From the NCBI RefSeq assembly GCF_023806125.1, contig NZ_JAMSKT010000021.1, positions 1-54,043 of the forward strand: DNA of 54,043 bases, written 5' to 3'. How positions within the stretch are numbered: position 1 is the first letter of the stretch; the number at the start of each line of letters is the position of its first letter. The notes under the pieces are model-generated. The model saw only the letters and a list, made by a program, of their open reading frames with translations, had not been told where the DNA came from and did no database searches. Of the stretch, positions 38,030 to 46,445 are shown in pieces. This stretch comes from Clostridium caldaquaticum (GTDB lineage Bacteria; Bacillota; Clostridia; Clostridiales; Clostridiaceae). A program made the translations under genes and the position numbers.

Positions 38030-38851
38030 CTATTCTAAAATGAATTTCTCAATAGCCTTAGCTACACCATCATCATCATTTGTATCAGTAACAAAATCTG
38101 CTATTTCCTTAACAAAGCTTTCTCCATTTCCCATAGCTACACCCAAACCTGCATAGCTTAGCATAGAAATATCATTTTCATTATCTCCAATGCACATTAT
38201 TTCTTCCCTGTTTATATTATAAAATCCAGCCAAAACTTCAACAGCTCTTCCTTTTGATACACCTTTACACATTACCTCAAAATTATTGTTCCATGAACTT
38301 ACAACCTCAAATTCTTCATACTTTAACAGTTCCTCCTTTGCTTTTAAAATCTTTTCCTTATCATCATCAATTGTTATACATTTTAATATTTCATCACTAT
38401 ATTTCTCAAAGGTATCATTCCAATTCTTTACTAATTCTATAGCTATCTGCTTATCCTTAGGCATAGTTTCGTTCATTTTTGCATATTTTTCAGAAGAATG
38501 TATTATTTTTTCAGTTATAACTACATCTGGTGTGTTAAAGTGCAAATATAATCCATATTTTTTTGCTATGTTCAAAATCTTAATACAATTTTCTTTGCCA
38601 AGTACAGATTTATATATAACTTCATTTTTATCTTTTTCTCTTATATAAGCTCCATTTAAAGCAATTATTGGAGCCTTTACACCAATTAGTTCTGCATAAT
38701 ATTTAGCTGAAGTATATATTCTTCCAGTACAAACTGTTACTATTACTCCTTTTTTATGAGCTGATTTTATTGCTTTTAACGTTCTTTCAGTTACATTGCC
38801 TTCACTATTTAAAAGCGTTCCATCCATATCAATACATAAAAGCTTATACAT
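38030..38851 (-). CDS. Cof-type HAD-superfamily hydrolase
   Basis: Probably a phosphatase for small phosphorylated metabolites (sugar phosphates or flavin nucleotides are common substrates of the subfamily). The 273-residue protein has HAD motif I DMDGTLLNS (nucleophile and general acid Asp), motif II VTVCTGR (TGR), a C2-type cap domain in the middle, and motif III-IV K...GDNENDISML near residue 220. AAGGAG lies eight bases before the chosen ATG; a GTG one codon earlier is a possible alternative. The exact substrate cannot be told. Confidence 0.9.
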   Translation of the reverse strand: MYKLLCIDMDGTLLNSEGNVTERTLKAIKSAHKKGVIVTVCTGRIYTSAKYYAELIGVKAPIIALNGAYIREKDKNEVIYKSVLGKENCIKILNIAKKYGLYLHFNTPDVVITEKIIHSSEKYAKMNETMPKDKQIAIELVKNWNDTFEKYSDEILKCITIDDDKEKILKAKEELLKYEEFEVVSSWNNNFEVMCKGVSKGRAVEVLAGFYNINREEIMCIGDNENDISMLSYAGLGVAMGNGESFVKEIADFVTDTNDDDGVAKAIEKFILE

Positions 38852-38910
38852 CACTACAACTCCTTATAATAAAATACATTTAAATTATAACAAAAAATCA
38901 AAAATAAATA

Positions 38911-38936
38911 AAACACAGGAAATTTCACCTGTGTTT
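38911..38936 (-). terminator. terminator after the amidase gene
   Basis: AAACACAGG and CCTGTGTTT form a perfect 9-bp stem with an 8-base loop and a following TTTATTTATTTTT on the minus strand. Confidence 0.82.
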
Positions 38937-38963
38937 AGCTTTAACTATATTAATTGTTTTATT

Positions 38964-40007
38964 CTATTCTGTCTTATTTTTATCTTCTGCTAAATAGTTG
39001 TCTACTCCATTTGCTATATTTACAGCAAAATTTTTCAAAACCTCATCCTTCGTAAGCTTATTCCTATCTTGAGGGTTACTTAAAAATCCTAATTCCAAAA
39101 GTACACTTGGCATCTTGGTTTCTCTAAGCACTTGAAAATTCTCACTGATTATTCCTCTGTCTTCCCAATTATCATTTTTCACTAATTCTTTTTGAATAGT
39201 CTCTGCAAATCTAATCCTTTCTTTTTGCTGATACCCATTAGGAGCATAATAATATGTTGAAATCCCTTTATATATACTGTCAGTGTTAAAATTATTATGA
39301 ACTGACACAAACAAATCCGCTGATGCCTCATTTGCAATTTTACCTATTTCTGATAAAGGTACTAGCCTATCTTCATCTCTTGTTTTTATAACTTTAAACC
39401 CTTTAAATCTAAGCTCCTCCTCTGCATAATTAGCAATTTTTAATGTTATATCCTTTTCAAATATATTGCCTACATTTGCTCCCTTATCTTCACCGCCATG
39501 TCCAGCGTCCAAAGCTATTGAATGATGGAAAGGATTTTCTTTTTTTGACAGCAGTACAATGATTTTCTTCTTATTGCTTTTGTCTATGTAAACAAAATTA
39601 TTTTCACTAAAACTTTTCTTAAATTTTATTATTAAATTACCCTTTGAATTGTCATAAAAAACATCTTTAACTTCTTGATTATTTTCTCCTCTCAAGCTAA
39701 GCTTTGCTATATCTGATTTACTTAAATGTATATTAATAAATTCTTTATACTCTTCAGTTTCTACATTATCAATATAATTTCTAGTATTTATTACATATCT
39801 TTTAAAATATTCATTTTCTTCTAAAGATATGCTTCCACTTTTATCAGCAGCTAGAACAACACTGGATTTAGTTAATTCAATACCTACAGTAATATCTTTT
39901 GTACCGCTAAGACGCTTGCTGACTGCAAAAATAAAATTAAATATTATCAATGCAAAAACACAGCAGCTTATAGTAAACCTTCTTTTATTAGCGACTCTAA
40001 CCCTCAT
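38964..40007 (-). CDS. N-acetylmuramoyl-L-alanine amidase (Amidase_3)
   Basis: Cuts the amide bond between N-acetylmuramic acid and the stem peptide of peptidoglycan; zinc-dependent and acting outside the cell. The 347-residue protein has an N-terminal membrane anchor or uncleaved signal (residues 11-30), an AMIN-like beta-rich region (about 40-160), and the catalytic domain with zinc ligands in LDAGHGGEDKGA, in the EKD segment, SVHNN, and a catalytic Glu in SVLLELGFLSNPQD. GGGGGG precedes the ATG. CwlD and AmiC-type amidases are the nearest named relatives; I cannot choose between them. Confidence 0.9.
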   Translation of the reverse strand: MRVRVANKRRFTISCCVFALIIFNFIFAVSKRLSGTKDITVGIELTKSSVVLAADKSGSISLEENEYFKRYVINTRNYIDNVETEEYKEFINIHLSKSDIAKLSLRGENNQEVKDVFYDNSKGNLIIKFKKSFSENNFVYIDKSNKKKIIVLLSKKENPFHHSIALDAGHGGEDKGANVGNIFEKDITLKIANYAEEELRFKGFKVIKTRDEDRLVPLSEIGKIANEASADLFVSVHNNFNTDSIYKGISTYYYAPNGYQQKERIRFAETIQKELVKNDNWEDRGIISENFQVLRETKMPSVLLELGFLSNPQDRNKLTKDEVLKNFAVNIANGVDNYLAEDKNKTE

Positions 40008-40170
40008 AGTTCCCCCCGAAATATCTTTAGCTTGTCCTTTTTATTTTAATATATTATAAACAGCATAAAAAATCAATTTAATATTTAACTTATTAACAGC
40101 ATTTAACATATAATTATCATGTTCAACAATGCAAAAACTGTACCTGCTACTCATAATTATCAAGAAAATT

Positions 40171-40211
40171 TAAAAGGTATCAACTAATTTGTAAGTTAGT
40201 CGATACCTTTA
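40171..40211 (-). terminator. terminator after tRNA-Leu
   Basis: AAAGGTATCGACTAA and TTAGTTGATACCTTT pair over about 15 bp (one mismatch region) with a short loop and a following TTTT run, 15 bases downstream of the tRNA CCA. Confidence 0.8.
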
Positions 40212-40225
40212 ACAATTCAAATCAT

Positions 40226-40310
40226 TGGTGCGGATAACAGGAGTCGAACCTGCATGGAGTTACCCGCTGGAACCTGAAACCAGTGCGTCTGCCAATTCCG
40301 CCATATCCGC
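40226..40310 (-). tRNA. tRNA-Leu (anticodon CAG)
   Basis: 85 nt. Acceptor strand GCGGATA pairs with TATCCGC, followed by A and an encoded CCA. D-arm TGGC...GCAGACG, anticodon loop TTCAGGT, a long variable arm (AGCGGGTAACTCCATGC region, class II tRNA) and T-arm AGGTTCGACTCCT. The anticodon stem has one T-T mismatch next to the loop. It decodes CUG, a rare codon in an AT-rich genome. Confidence 0.97.
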
Positions 40311-40444
40311 TGAATCTTTACTCATATTTTACCTTTATATAATAACACAATTTTAAATTTAATGAAAGATATTTTTTATTAAATTTAAAATTTTATTAAA
40401 TATTCCAAAAAAATTTTTTCTTAAATTTTCTTATACTACCTGAA

Positions 40445-41893
40445 TTATTGCTGTGTCACCGTTGTCTCTGGTGAAGCTGATGGTGCTGGTGATGCTGGAG
40501 CTGGTGTAGGTTCTGCCTCTGATGGTTTCTTTTTAGTTCCTCTTTTAATGACACCATCAATTTTTTTGTAAGTATCATCACTAATTTTTTCTTTTGATAT
40601 CATTTTTCCGTTTTCATATGTTATTTTATATACTCTTACCTTATATCCTACATAAGCTTTCTTTACTATCTCTGTTTGCCCTTCATACATATTAGCATCA
40701 TCTATATATTGAATATTCGGCTGAATAGTATCATAGGTCTCACTGACTAAATCATAAGTTCTATTTGTTAAACTTTTATCAGAGTATATATTAAAAGTTA
40801 CTTTATTCCCTCCAACATATCCTTCAATAAATACAGGATATTGAAGAGTGTTTGTAAATTTGTAATCAATGTTGCCGTAATCTACAGTTGCATCCATCCC
40901 AAGTCCAACATAACTAGACGGCAAAGAGTGATGCTGTCTTTCTGTAGAATTTATATTAGCTCTAATAACTGCATTATATAATGTAGTAGAAACCTGACAA
41001 ATTCCTCCGCCTATTCCTGACTCTAACTGATTATTTATTATAACACCAGCTTCTTTATACCCTCTTTCTGCGGTTCTTCTTCCTACTACCTCATTAAAGC
41101 TAAAGTTTTCCCCCGGCATTAAAAGTTTGCCGCTTACACTCTTTGTAGCTAATGCTATATTTGATATTCTGTTTGCATTTGAACCAGAAAAACTTGTACT
41201 GAAAGATGATATTTTTGTATTTACTTTTGAAAGAACTTCTGAAGTAACAGTAGCTTGTATATCATCTATAGGAGCTTGAACCTCAATATCTGAAGTTACG
41301 TGATTAATAAAATCTTGTTCTATTTTATCGATTATATCTCTTTCTAATTTTTCCGTATTCAATTTAGCACCTAGTTTTTCTGGAGTTATAGAAAATTTGC
41401 CGCTTCCAGCCATGGTTAAAGAAGCGTTTACAGGAGCCTTATCTGTTTCCTTTTGGATACCAGCTATTAGCTCTTTTAAAGGTTCAGAATCATAATTAGA
41501 TTTTAACTTAAATTGTTTTGATACAGGACTTTTAATAAGCTTGTACCTCTCAAAAATCCCGTTAGTCTTACCATAATTAAAAGCCTCTTCTACTGTTTCT
41601 TCAATATTGTACTTTGCATTTAATTTAGAATAATCTATAGTATAAGTCTTTCCTGTGCCATTTATATTAATTTTTTTCTTCGACATAGGCTCACCATACT
41701 TTTCAGTAATCAGCTTTACTGCTTCATCTTTAGTCTTTCCTGATAGATCTAAATCTTCTATTGCTACACCTGGATAAATTATGTTGTCATAGGCTTTTGT
41801 AGCATTTTGCATATGTAAAATACCTGCACCAGCAGCTCCTCCAGCTATTACAAGAGCTGAAACTAAAGTGATTAATATGTATTTTTTCTTCAA
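40445..41893 (-). CDS. VanW-family envelope protein with peptidoglycan-binding-like and G5 domains
   Basis: Probable cell-wall-associated protein of unknown biochemical role. The 482-residue chain has a membrane anchor (residues 4-22), two repeated PG_binding_4-type domains with IYPGVAIEDLDLSGKTKDEA, the VanW domain (GRRTAERGYKEAGVIINNQ, GGGICQVSTTLYNAVI, HHSLPSSYV), a G5-like segment (EIVKKAYVGYKVRVYKITYENGK) and a Pro/Ser/Ala-rich C-terminal tail. Start is TTG with GAGGGG upstream. VanW is named for vancomycin-resistance clusters, but these proteins are widespread and do not by themselves indicate resistance. Monocistronic, next to tRNA-Leu. Confidence 0.9.
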   Translation of the reverse strand: MKKKYILITLVSALVIAGGAAGAGILHMQNATKAYDNIIYPGVAIEDLDLSGKTKDEAVKLITEKYGEPMSKKKININGTGKTYTIDYSKLNAKYNIEETVEEAFNYGKTNGIFERYKLIKSPVSKQFKLKSNYDSEPLKELIAGIQKETDKAPVNASLTMAGSGKFSITPEKLGAKLNTEKLERDIIDKIEQDFINHVTSDIEVQAPIDDIQATVTSEVLSKVNTKISSFSTSFSGSNANRISNIALATKSVSGKLLMPGENFSFNEVVGRRTAERGYKEAGVIINNQLESGIGGGICQVSTTLYNAVIRANINSTERQHHSLPSSYVGLGMDATVDYGNIDYKFTNTLQYPVFIEGYVGGNKVTFNIYSDKSLTNRTYDLVSETYDTIQPNIQYIDDANMYEGQTEIVKKAYVGYKVRVYKITYENGKMISKEKISDDTYKKIDGVIKRGTKKKPSEAEPTPAPASPAPSASPETTVTQQ

Positions 41894-41978
41894 GTAAATC
41901 CCCTCTTTCTTTTCAATGTTATTATACTATAAAACCTACATATTTCATATATATATTTACATATTTTGTTTGTTTTTG

Positions 41979-42007
41979 TTCAACTTTTTATTTTGTTATG
42001 ATAATAT
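41979..42007 (+). promoter_or_regulatory. promoter of the M42 peptidase gene
   Basis: TTCAAC, a 17-bp spacer and TAATAT, about 40 bases before the ATG. The same TTCAAC-17-TAAAAT pattern occurs before the alpha/beta hydrolase at 52056. Confidence 0.6.
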
Positions 42008-42048
42008 TATTTTAACAATATGGCAAACTAAGTTATGGGAGTGATTTT

Positions 42049-43089
42049 ATGGATTATAATAGCGAAAAAATAAGGTATTACCTGCAAAACATATTGAATC
42101 TTCCTAGTCCTACAGGAAATACCGAAAGAGTAATGGATTTTCTCAAAGAAGAGCTAAATGCTCTAAATGTACCATTTACAGTTACAAATAAAGGTGCTCT
42201 GATCGTTACATTAGAAGGCAAAAATAATGAATATCAAAGAACCTTCTCTGCTCATGTTGACACTTTAGGTGCCATGGTTAAAGGAATTAAATCAAACGGA
42301 GCTTTAAGTCTAGTTCCTATTGGTGGATTTATGATGTCATCTATAGACGGAGAAAATTGTACTATTGAAACTCTAGATGGTACAACTTACACAGGAACTA
42401 TACATACTACAAAGCCCTCAGTACATATAAGTGGTCAGGAAGCTCATGATTTAAAAAGAAGTCCTGAAAACATGGAGGTTATACTTGATGAAAAGGTTTC
42501 TTCAAAATCAGATGTAGAAGCTTTAGGTATTAACGTAGGTGATTTTATATCCTTCGAAGCAAGAACTATAATTACAGAAAAGGAATTTATTAAAAGCAGA
42601 CATCTAGATGATAAAGCCAGTGTTGCAATACTTTTATATGCAATACAATATATTACTGAAAATAAAATAGAGCTTCCTTATACTACTAATTTTTTTATAA
42701 GCAATTATGAAGAAGCAGGTCATGGCGCTTCAGCTTCAATTCCTATAGCCACAAAAGAATTTATCGCTGTAGATATGGGAGCTCCTGGACTTGATCAAAA
42801 TTCTTCTGAATTTGCTGTCTGCATTTGTGCAAAAGATTCTTCCGGTCCCTATGATTTATGGCTTAAAAAGAAATTAATAGAAACCTGTAAAAACAATAAT
42901 ATTGACTATAGAATAGATATATATCCTTATTACGGATCAGATGCCTCAGCTGCTTTAAGAGCAGGATGGGATATAAAAACAGCTCTCATCGGACCTGGAG
43001 TTTTTTCCTCCCATGCCTATGAAAGAACTCATATGGATGCTATTATAAGCACCTTAGATTTAGTTGTAAAATACAGCAAAGAAAACTAA
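42049..43089 (+). CDS. M42 family metallopeptidase
   Basis: Cytosolic aminopeptidase of the glutamyl/tetrahedral aminopeptidase family that degrades peptides. The 346-residue protein has the dinuclear-metal residues in SAHVDT, RHLDDKAS, the catalytic Glu in NYEEAGHGAS, VDMGAPG and a final ligand in SSHAYERTHMD. The LDDKA block and EEAGHGA segment are strong signs of M42. GGGAG precedes the ATG. It is monocistronic, convergent with the beta-propeller gene, with a shared terminator. Confidence 0.92.
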   Translation: MDYNSEKIRYYLQNILNLPSPTGNTERVMDFLKEELNALNVPFTVTNKGALIVTLEGKNNEYQRTFSAHVDTLGAMVKGIKSNGALSLVPIGGFMMSSIDGENCTIETLDGTTYTGTIHTTKPSVHISGQEAHDLKRSPENMEVILDEKVSSKSDVEALGINVGDFISFEARTIITEKEFIKSRHLDDKASVAILLYAIQYITENKIELPYTTNFFISNYEEAGHGASASIPIATKEFIAVDMGAPGLDQNSSEFAVCICAKDSSGPYDLWLKKKLIETCKNNNIDYRIDIYPYYGSDASAALRAGWDIKTALIGPGVFSSHAYERTHMDAIISTLDLVVKYSKEN

Positions 43090-43093
43090 AACA

Positions 43094-43124
43094 AAGCACA
43101 CTGAAAAATTAACCAGTGTGCTTT
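43094..43124. terminator. bidirectional terminator
   Basis: AAGCACACTG and CAGTGTGCTT form a 10-bp stem with an 11-base loop and a T-run on the plus strand; A-rich sequence on the left gives a weaker run on the other strand. Serves the converging M42 and beta-propeller genes. Confidence 0.87.
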
Positions 43125-43128
43125 AATT

Positions 43129-44211
43129 TTACTTCTTATCTACTTTAAATTTAACAAGTTCAAATCCCGCTTTATCTCCATTATATACGGACACGTATAA
43201 TTCACTATCATCCTTTGACCAAAAACTATCAAAATAAGCAATTTTAGATACTACCAAAAAATGCTGTTCTGTATTAGTTTCCTGTAAATCTTTTGCCCAA
43301 TTCTTTATTTCTTCCTCTCTATTATCATATTCCTCTTTTGTAATGTTATACTTATCTTCTATATTTTCAATATTTGCAATAACAATATTAGAATATTCCT
43401 TATCAATATAAAGCTTTTTATTACCATTGATTTTTTTATAAGGTTCCGTTTCTCTTTCAAATTTAGCATAGCTTAAATAATTTCCACAATTAGATACAGA
43501 TGCATATTTACCAGAATCTATAAGTTTTTTATTTTTACTTTCTAAATCCATTAAAAATATTTTATCTCCAGATTCATAAACTAAAGCTTTTCCTGATCTT
43601 ATTAGAAGAGGATTATAACCTTCTATAATTTTTTCCTCATTTTTACCATCCTTTGATATTTTATATATGGATGGTTCTTTTTCCGTAAAACTATGACCAT
43701 CCTCACTTGGCTGAACAGTAACTTTAAAATATACTACATCCCCTTCTGGAGTAAAATTAGGTTTTGCAAAGGAAACTTGAGGGTTGTTCGATGATACTAA
43801 TTTTGTAGTAATTTTTTTACTTATATTCATTAAATATATCCCATCATTTCTTGCAAAGGCTATAAGATTATTATCTTTTTCAAAATATACAGGATTGTAG
43901 CAATTTCCCAAAGTTGTAAGCTGCTTTATATCTTTTTTTAAAAGATCCATCTCATATATATCGTCTCCAGAACTATATAAAAGCTTAGTACCATCATAAT
44001 TCAAACAAGGAGTAAAGAACGTCCCCTCTGCTACTAGTTCAGGTAATTGTTTTTTCTCAGTCAGTATACTAGCCTTAACCTCTTTTTCTTTTAAATTCAT
44101 TACACCGCTTTTTATATTATGTAAATTTAAACTTAAAACAACTGCAGAATAAGTTAATACCACTGCAGCTAAACTTAATTTTAAAAATCTTTTATTCAAT
44201 ATAATCACCAA
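43129..44211 (-). CDS. TolB/DPP-like beta-propeller protein with N-terminal anchor
   Basis: I cannot name a function. The 360-residue protein has one N-terminal membrane span (about residues 10-29) followed by repeats such as LNYDGTKLLYSSGDDIYEMDL and NDGIYLMN, VIEGY, DKIFLMDL, and DDSELYVSVYNGD that fit TolB/WD40-like propeller blades exposed outside the cell. The N-terminus has several TTG/GTG start options; TTG at 44199 (giving MNKRFLKLS) preceded by GGTGAT is about as likely as the first. No homologue with known role comes to mind. It may bind envelope polymers or partner proteins. Confidence 0.6.
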   Translation of the reverse strand: MVIILNKRFLKLSLAAVVLTYSAVVLSLNLHNIKSGVMNLKEKEVKASILTEKKQLPELVAEGTFFTPCLNYDGTKLLYSSGDDIYEMDLLKKDIKQLTTLGNCYNPVYFEKDNNLIAFARNDGIYLMNISKKITTKLVSSNNPQVSFAKPNFTPEGDVVYFKVTVQPSEDGHSFTEKEPSIYKISKDGKNEEKIIEGYNPLLIRSGKALVYESGDKIFLMDLESKNKKLIDSGKYASVSNCGNYLSYAKFERETEPYKKINGNKKLYIDKEYSNIVIANIENIEDKYNITKEEYDNREEEIKNWAKDLQETNTEQHFLVVSKIAYFDSFWSKDDSELYVSVYNGDKAGFELVKFKVDKK

Positions 44212-44267
44212 GCTTTCCTGGAATTTTACTATTTATTTTTATATTTCCATGAAAGCCCTGTTTTTAT

Positions 44268-44324
44268 CCATAAAAAAACAGCCTAAAACTATTATCTCCT
44301 GTATAATAAATTTTAGACTAAAGT
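44268..44324 (-). terminator. terminator after the CPBP protease gene
   Basis: AGTCTAAAA and TTTTAGGCT, plus an inner ATTAT/ATAAT stem, form a long hairpin followed by TGTTTTTTT on the minus strand. Confidence 0.75.
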
Positions 44325-44348
44325 CCATCCTAATAAAGTTTCTTATTT

Positions 44349-45152
44349 TTATTTATCATGAGTTAATAAATATAAATATCTTATACCTATTGCAAATATT
44401 GCTGCTCCAATCAACATATATACTAATATGTTAATCTCTGCTGTGATTTTGCTTAATATTAAATTTGAACTGTTAAACAATATATGAATTGTTATTGGAG
44501 CCCATAATGTGTCCGTCCATAAATACACAATACCTAAAAATATTCCTAGAATTGATGCATATATAAATTGGAGCATATTACCATGATACACTCCAAATAT
44601 AAGAGCTTGTAAAATAACAGCCAGCTTCAAATTCATATTTCTGCGAAGTTCGTTAAATACCATACCTCTCATCAAAAGCTCTTCAAATATGGGTACAGCT
44701 ATTCCTACAGTAATTAAAGTTAAAGTGAAATTCCTGCCTGCTGTTATTGAATTTACAATTTCCTGATGTGAAGGAAACCATTTGTCTACAGGAATAAAAG
44801 ATAATACACTGTTTATTATCATATCAAGGCCTGCACCTAATAATATAATCATTGAAAACTGCTTCACGTTTAGTGCTTTAAATCCACATTCTTTAAAAAG
44901 ACTTTTTCTTTCTAAAGCGAATATTATTATATAAGCAATCATACTTAAAGCTATAGCAATAATAATAATTGGACTTGTATTATCAAGAAGAAGCTGCTCG
45001 ACCTTATTTTTCATAAAGCTCATATCTTTTCCAAGCAATAAATCTTTTAACATTACAAAAATCAAAATACTATAACCTACAACAAATTGCATTATCATAT
45101 AAATTATTAAATATATAATAATATTTACAATCATTCTAAAAATTCTTTTCAT
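44349..45152 (-). CDS. CPBP family intramembrane glutamic endopeptidase
   Basis: Membrane protease of the CAAX/bacteriocin-processing Abi family, about eight spans in 267 residues. The active-site motifs are present: FEELLMRGMVFNEL (EExxxR, motif 1) and FGVYHGNM (FxxxH, motif 2), and a third region with LYLWTDTLWAPITIHILFNSS (His and Asn). In other bacteria related proteins process peptides or provide bacteriocin immunity; the substrate here is unknown. AAGGGGG precedes the ATG. Divergent from the c-di-AMP riboswitch gene. Confidence 0.9.
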   Translation of the reverse strand: MKRIFRMIVNIIIYLIIYMIMQFVVGYSILIFVMLKDLLLGKDMSFMKNKVEQLLLDNTSPIIIIAIALSMIAYIIIFALERKSLFKECGFKALNVKQFSMIILLGAGLDMIINSVLSFIPVDKWFPSHQEIVNSITAGRNFTLTLITVGIAVPIFEELLMRGMVFNELRRNMNLKLAVILQALIFGVYHGNMLQFIYASILGIFLGIVYLWTDTLWAPITIHILFNSSNLILSKITAEINILVYMLIGAAIFAIGIRYLYLLTHDK

Positions 45153-45445
45153 ACATTATCCCCCTTCATCTTTTAAATTAACCCTCTTACAAATAATATG
45201 TCCATATATACATGCTATATTCTTTTTTATGCATTGTTTATATTATATCAAAATAACCCCATAAAATGTAATATTATTTCTATTATGCTTATCCTATAGC
45301 TGAACCAATAACAAAAAAACTTTAAATAACACTTTTATTTTATAATTATTAATTTTAAAGTTTTAAAATAACAGTAATCTAACATAAATTACCTATATAA
45401 ATTTCTATTATTTTAATTTATAATATTTATTTGTAAAATAAATTT
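45153..45445. other. intergenic region between the CPBP protease and the c-di-AMP riboswitch
   Basis: About 290 bp of AT-rich sequence containing divergent promoters. A TATAAT at 45419-45424 with no strong -35 is well placed to start the riboswitch transcript. No gene or RNA other than these was recognised. Confidence 0.5.
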
Positions 45446-45546
45446 AGCCTAATGCCTATAAGGCAGCGGAGGATATTTTTATGGGGTGAATCCAGTTCTT
45501 GGTAAGGATACTCTCTTCCTGAACCCGTCAACTAACTTCGTAGGCT
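45446..45546 (+). promoter_or_regulatory. c-di-AMP riboswitch (ydaO-yuaA class)
   Basis: Conserved blocks in order: AGCCTAAT, GGCAGCGGAGGA, GGGGTGAATCC, then GAACCCGTCAACTAACTTCGTAGGCT. P1 is AGCCTA paired with TAGGCT. The last block matches the ydaO-yuaA consensus over most of its length. The aptamer ends two bases before an AAGGAG ribosome site, with no terminator in between, so translation control is more likely than attenuation. The aptamer arm sequence CTCTCTTCCT (45511-45520) is nearly complementary to AAGGAGAGA. Confidence 0.9.
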
Positions 45547-45563
45547 TAAGGAGAGATTTAAAT

Positions 45564-46403
45564 ATGAAAAAAAAGCTAGCTCTTATATGGGCTTCCTATT
45601 TTATTGTTGCTGCTATAGCCATGCCTATTTCCGGGTACAAAAAAAATGCTGTGAGTAAAACCATTGAGTCTGCTTTGTATTCGCAAGAGCAAACTACATA
45701 TATTGAAAATACAGAGAAACAAATAGCAAATAATACATTAGAACAGGCACAAAACATACCTTCAACTGCTTCAGCTGAAAAATCTTCTGTTGAAAAATCA
45801 TCTACAGTTGTGGAGACACAAAATGCTGAAAATGTTAAAAAATCTGTATCTACATCAAGAGGAGGCAGTGGTCTGTCTAAAACTAGTACAGTAAGTTCAA
45901 ACACATCTTCATCTGAATCAAAGTCATCTTCTGATAATACAAACATCGAAGTCTTAGATTGGTGGAAACAGGCTCAATATGTATTCCCAAAGGGTGCAAC
46001 TGCAATAGTTCAGGATGTTTACACCGGAAAAACTTTTAAAGTTGTTAGAACTATGGGGACAAACCATTCAGATACAGAAGCAGCAACAAAGGCAGATACT
46101 GAAATTATAAAAAGTATTTGGGGAGGTTTTTCCTGGAATAGGAGACCTGTTATAGTAATCATAGGTGAAAGAAGGCTGGCAGCTTCTATGAGTGCTATGC
46201 CCCATGCTGGAGTTGATTCTGCTCCTGCCTATGCTATAGTAAACAACCGTTCGGAAGGCTATGGTAGAGGAGAAAATTTAGATGTTATAAAAGGTAATGG
46301 TATGGATGGACATTTCGATATACACTTTTTAAACAGTACCCGCCACAAAGATGGACAAGTTGATCCTCAGCATCAAGAAATGATTAAAAAAGCAGCAAAG
46401 TAA
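45564..46403 (+). CDS. uncharacterised envelope protein controlled by a c-di-AMP riboswitch
   Basis: No function is known to me. The 279-residue product has a membrane anchor or signal (residues 3-22), a low-complexity Ser/Thr/Glu-rich linker (about 45-125) and a conserved C-terminal domain with FPKGATAIVQDVYTGK, GTNHSDTEA, a WNRRPVIVIIGERRLAASM block, MPHAG and GNGMDGHFDIHFLNSTRH. Several conserved-looking His and Asp residues suggest a metal-dependent fold, but the motif is not one I can assign. I place the start at the ATG after AAGGAG, not at the earlier in-frame ATG inside the riboswitch. c-di-AMP riboswitches commonly control cell-wall and osmotic-response genes, consistent with an envelope role. 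Confidence 0.75.
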   Translation: MKKKLALIWASYFIVAAIAMPISGYKKNAVSKTIESALYSQEQTTYIENTEKQIANNTLEQAQNIPSTASAEKSSVEKSSTVVETQNAENVKKSVSTSRGGSGLSKTSTVSSNTSSSESKSSSDNTNIEVLDWWKQAQYVFPKGATAIVQDVYTGKTFKVVRTMGTNHSDTEAATKADTEIIKSIWGGFSWNRRPVIVIIGERRLAASMSAMPHAGVDSAPAYAIVNNRSEGYGRGENLDVIKGNGMDGHFDIHFLNSTRHKDGQVDPQHQEMIKKAAK

Positions 46404-46410
46404 ACCGGTA

Positions 46411-46440
46411 TAAAAAAGCATGGTCTTCCATGCTTTTTTA
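46411..46440 (+). terminator. terminator of the riboswitch gene
   Basis: AAAAAAGCATGG and CCATGCTTTTTT form a 12-bp stem with a TCTT loop and a T-run; it also works on the minus strand for the converging beta-lactamase-fold gene. Confidence 0.9.
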
Positions 46441-46445
46441 TATTA

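Noticed and set aside
40445-41893. Vancomycin resistance
   Set aside because: VanW-domain proteins are common housekeeping envelope proteins; no vanH, vanA or vanX genes are present.
45486-45563. In-frame ATG-like start giving a 305-residue protein
   Set aside because: This start lies inside the c-di-AMP aptamer; the next ATG follows an AAGGAG site and begins with a normal signal sequence.
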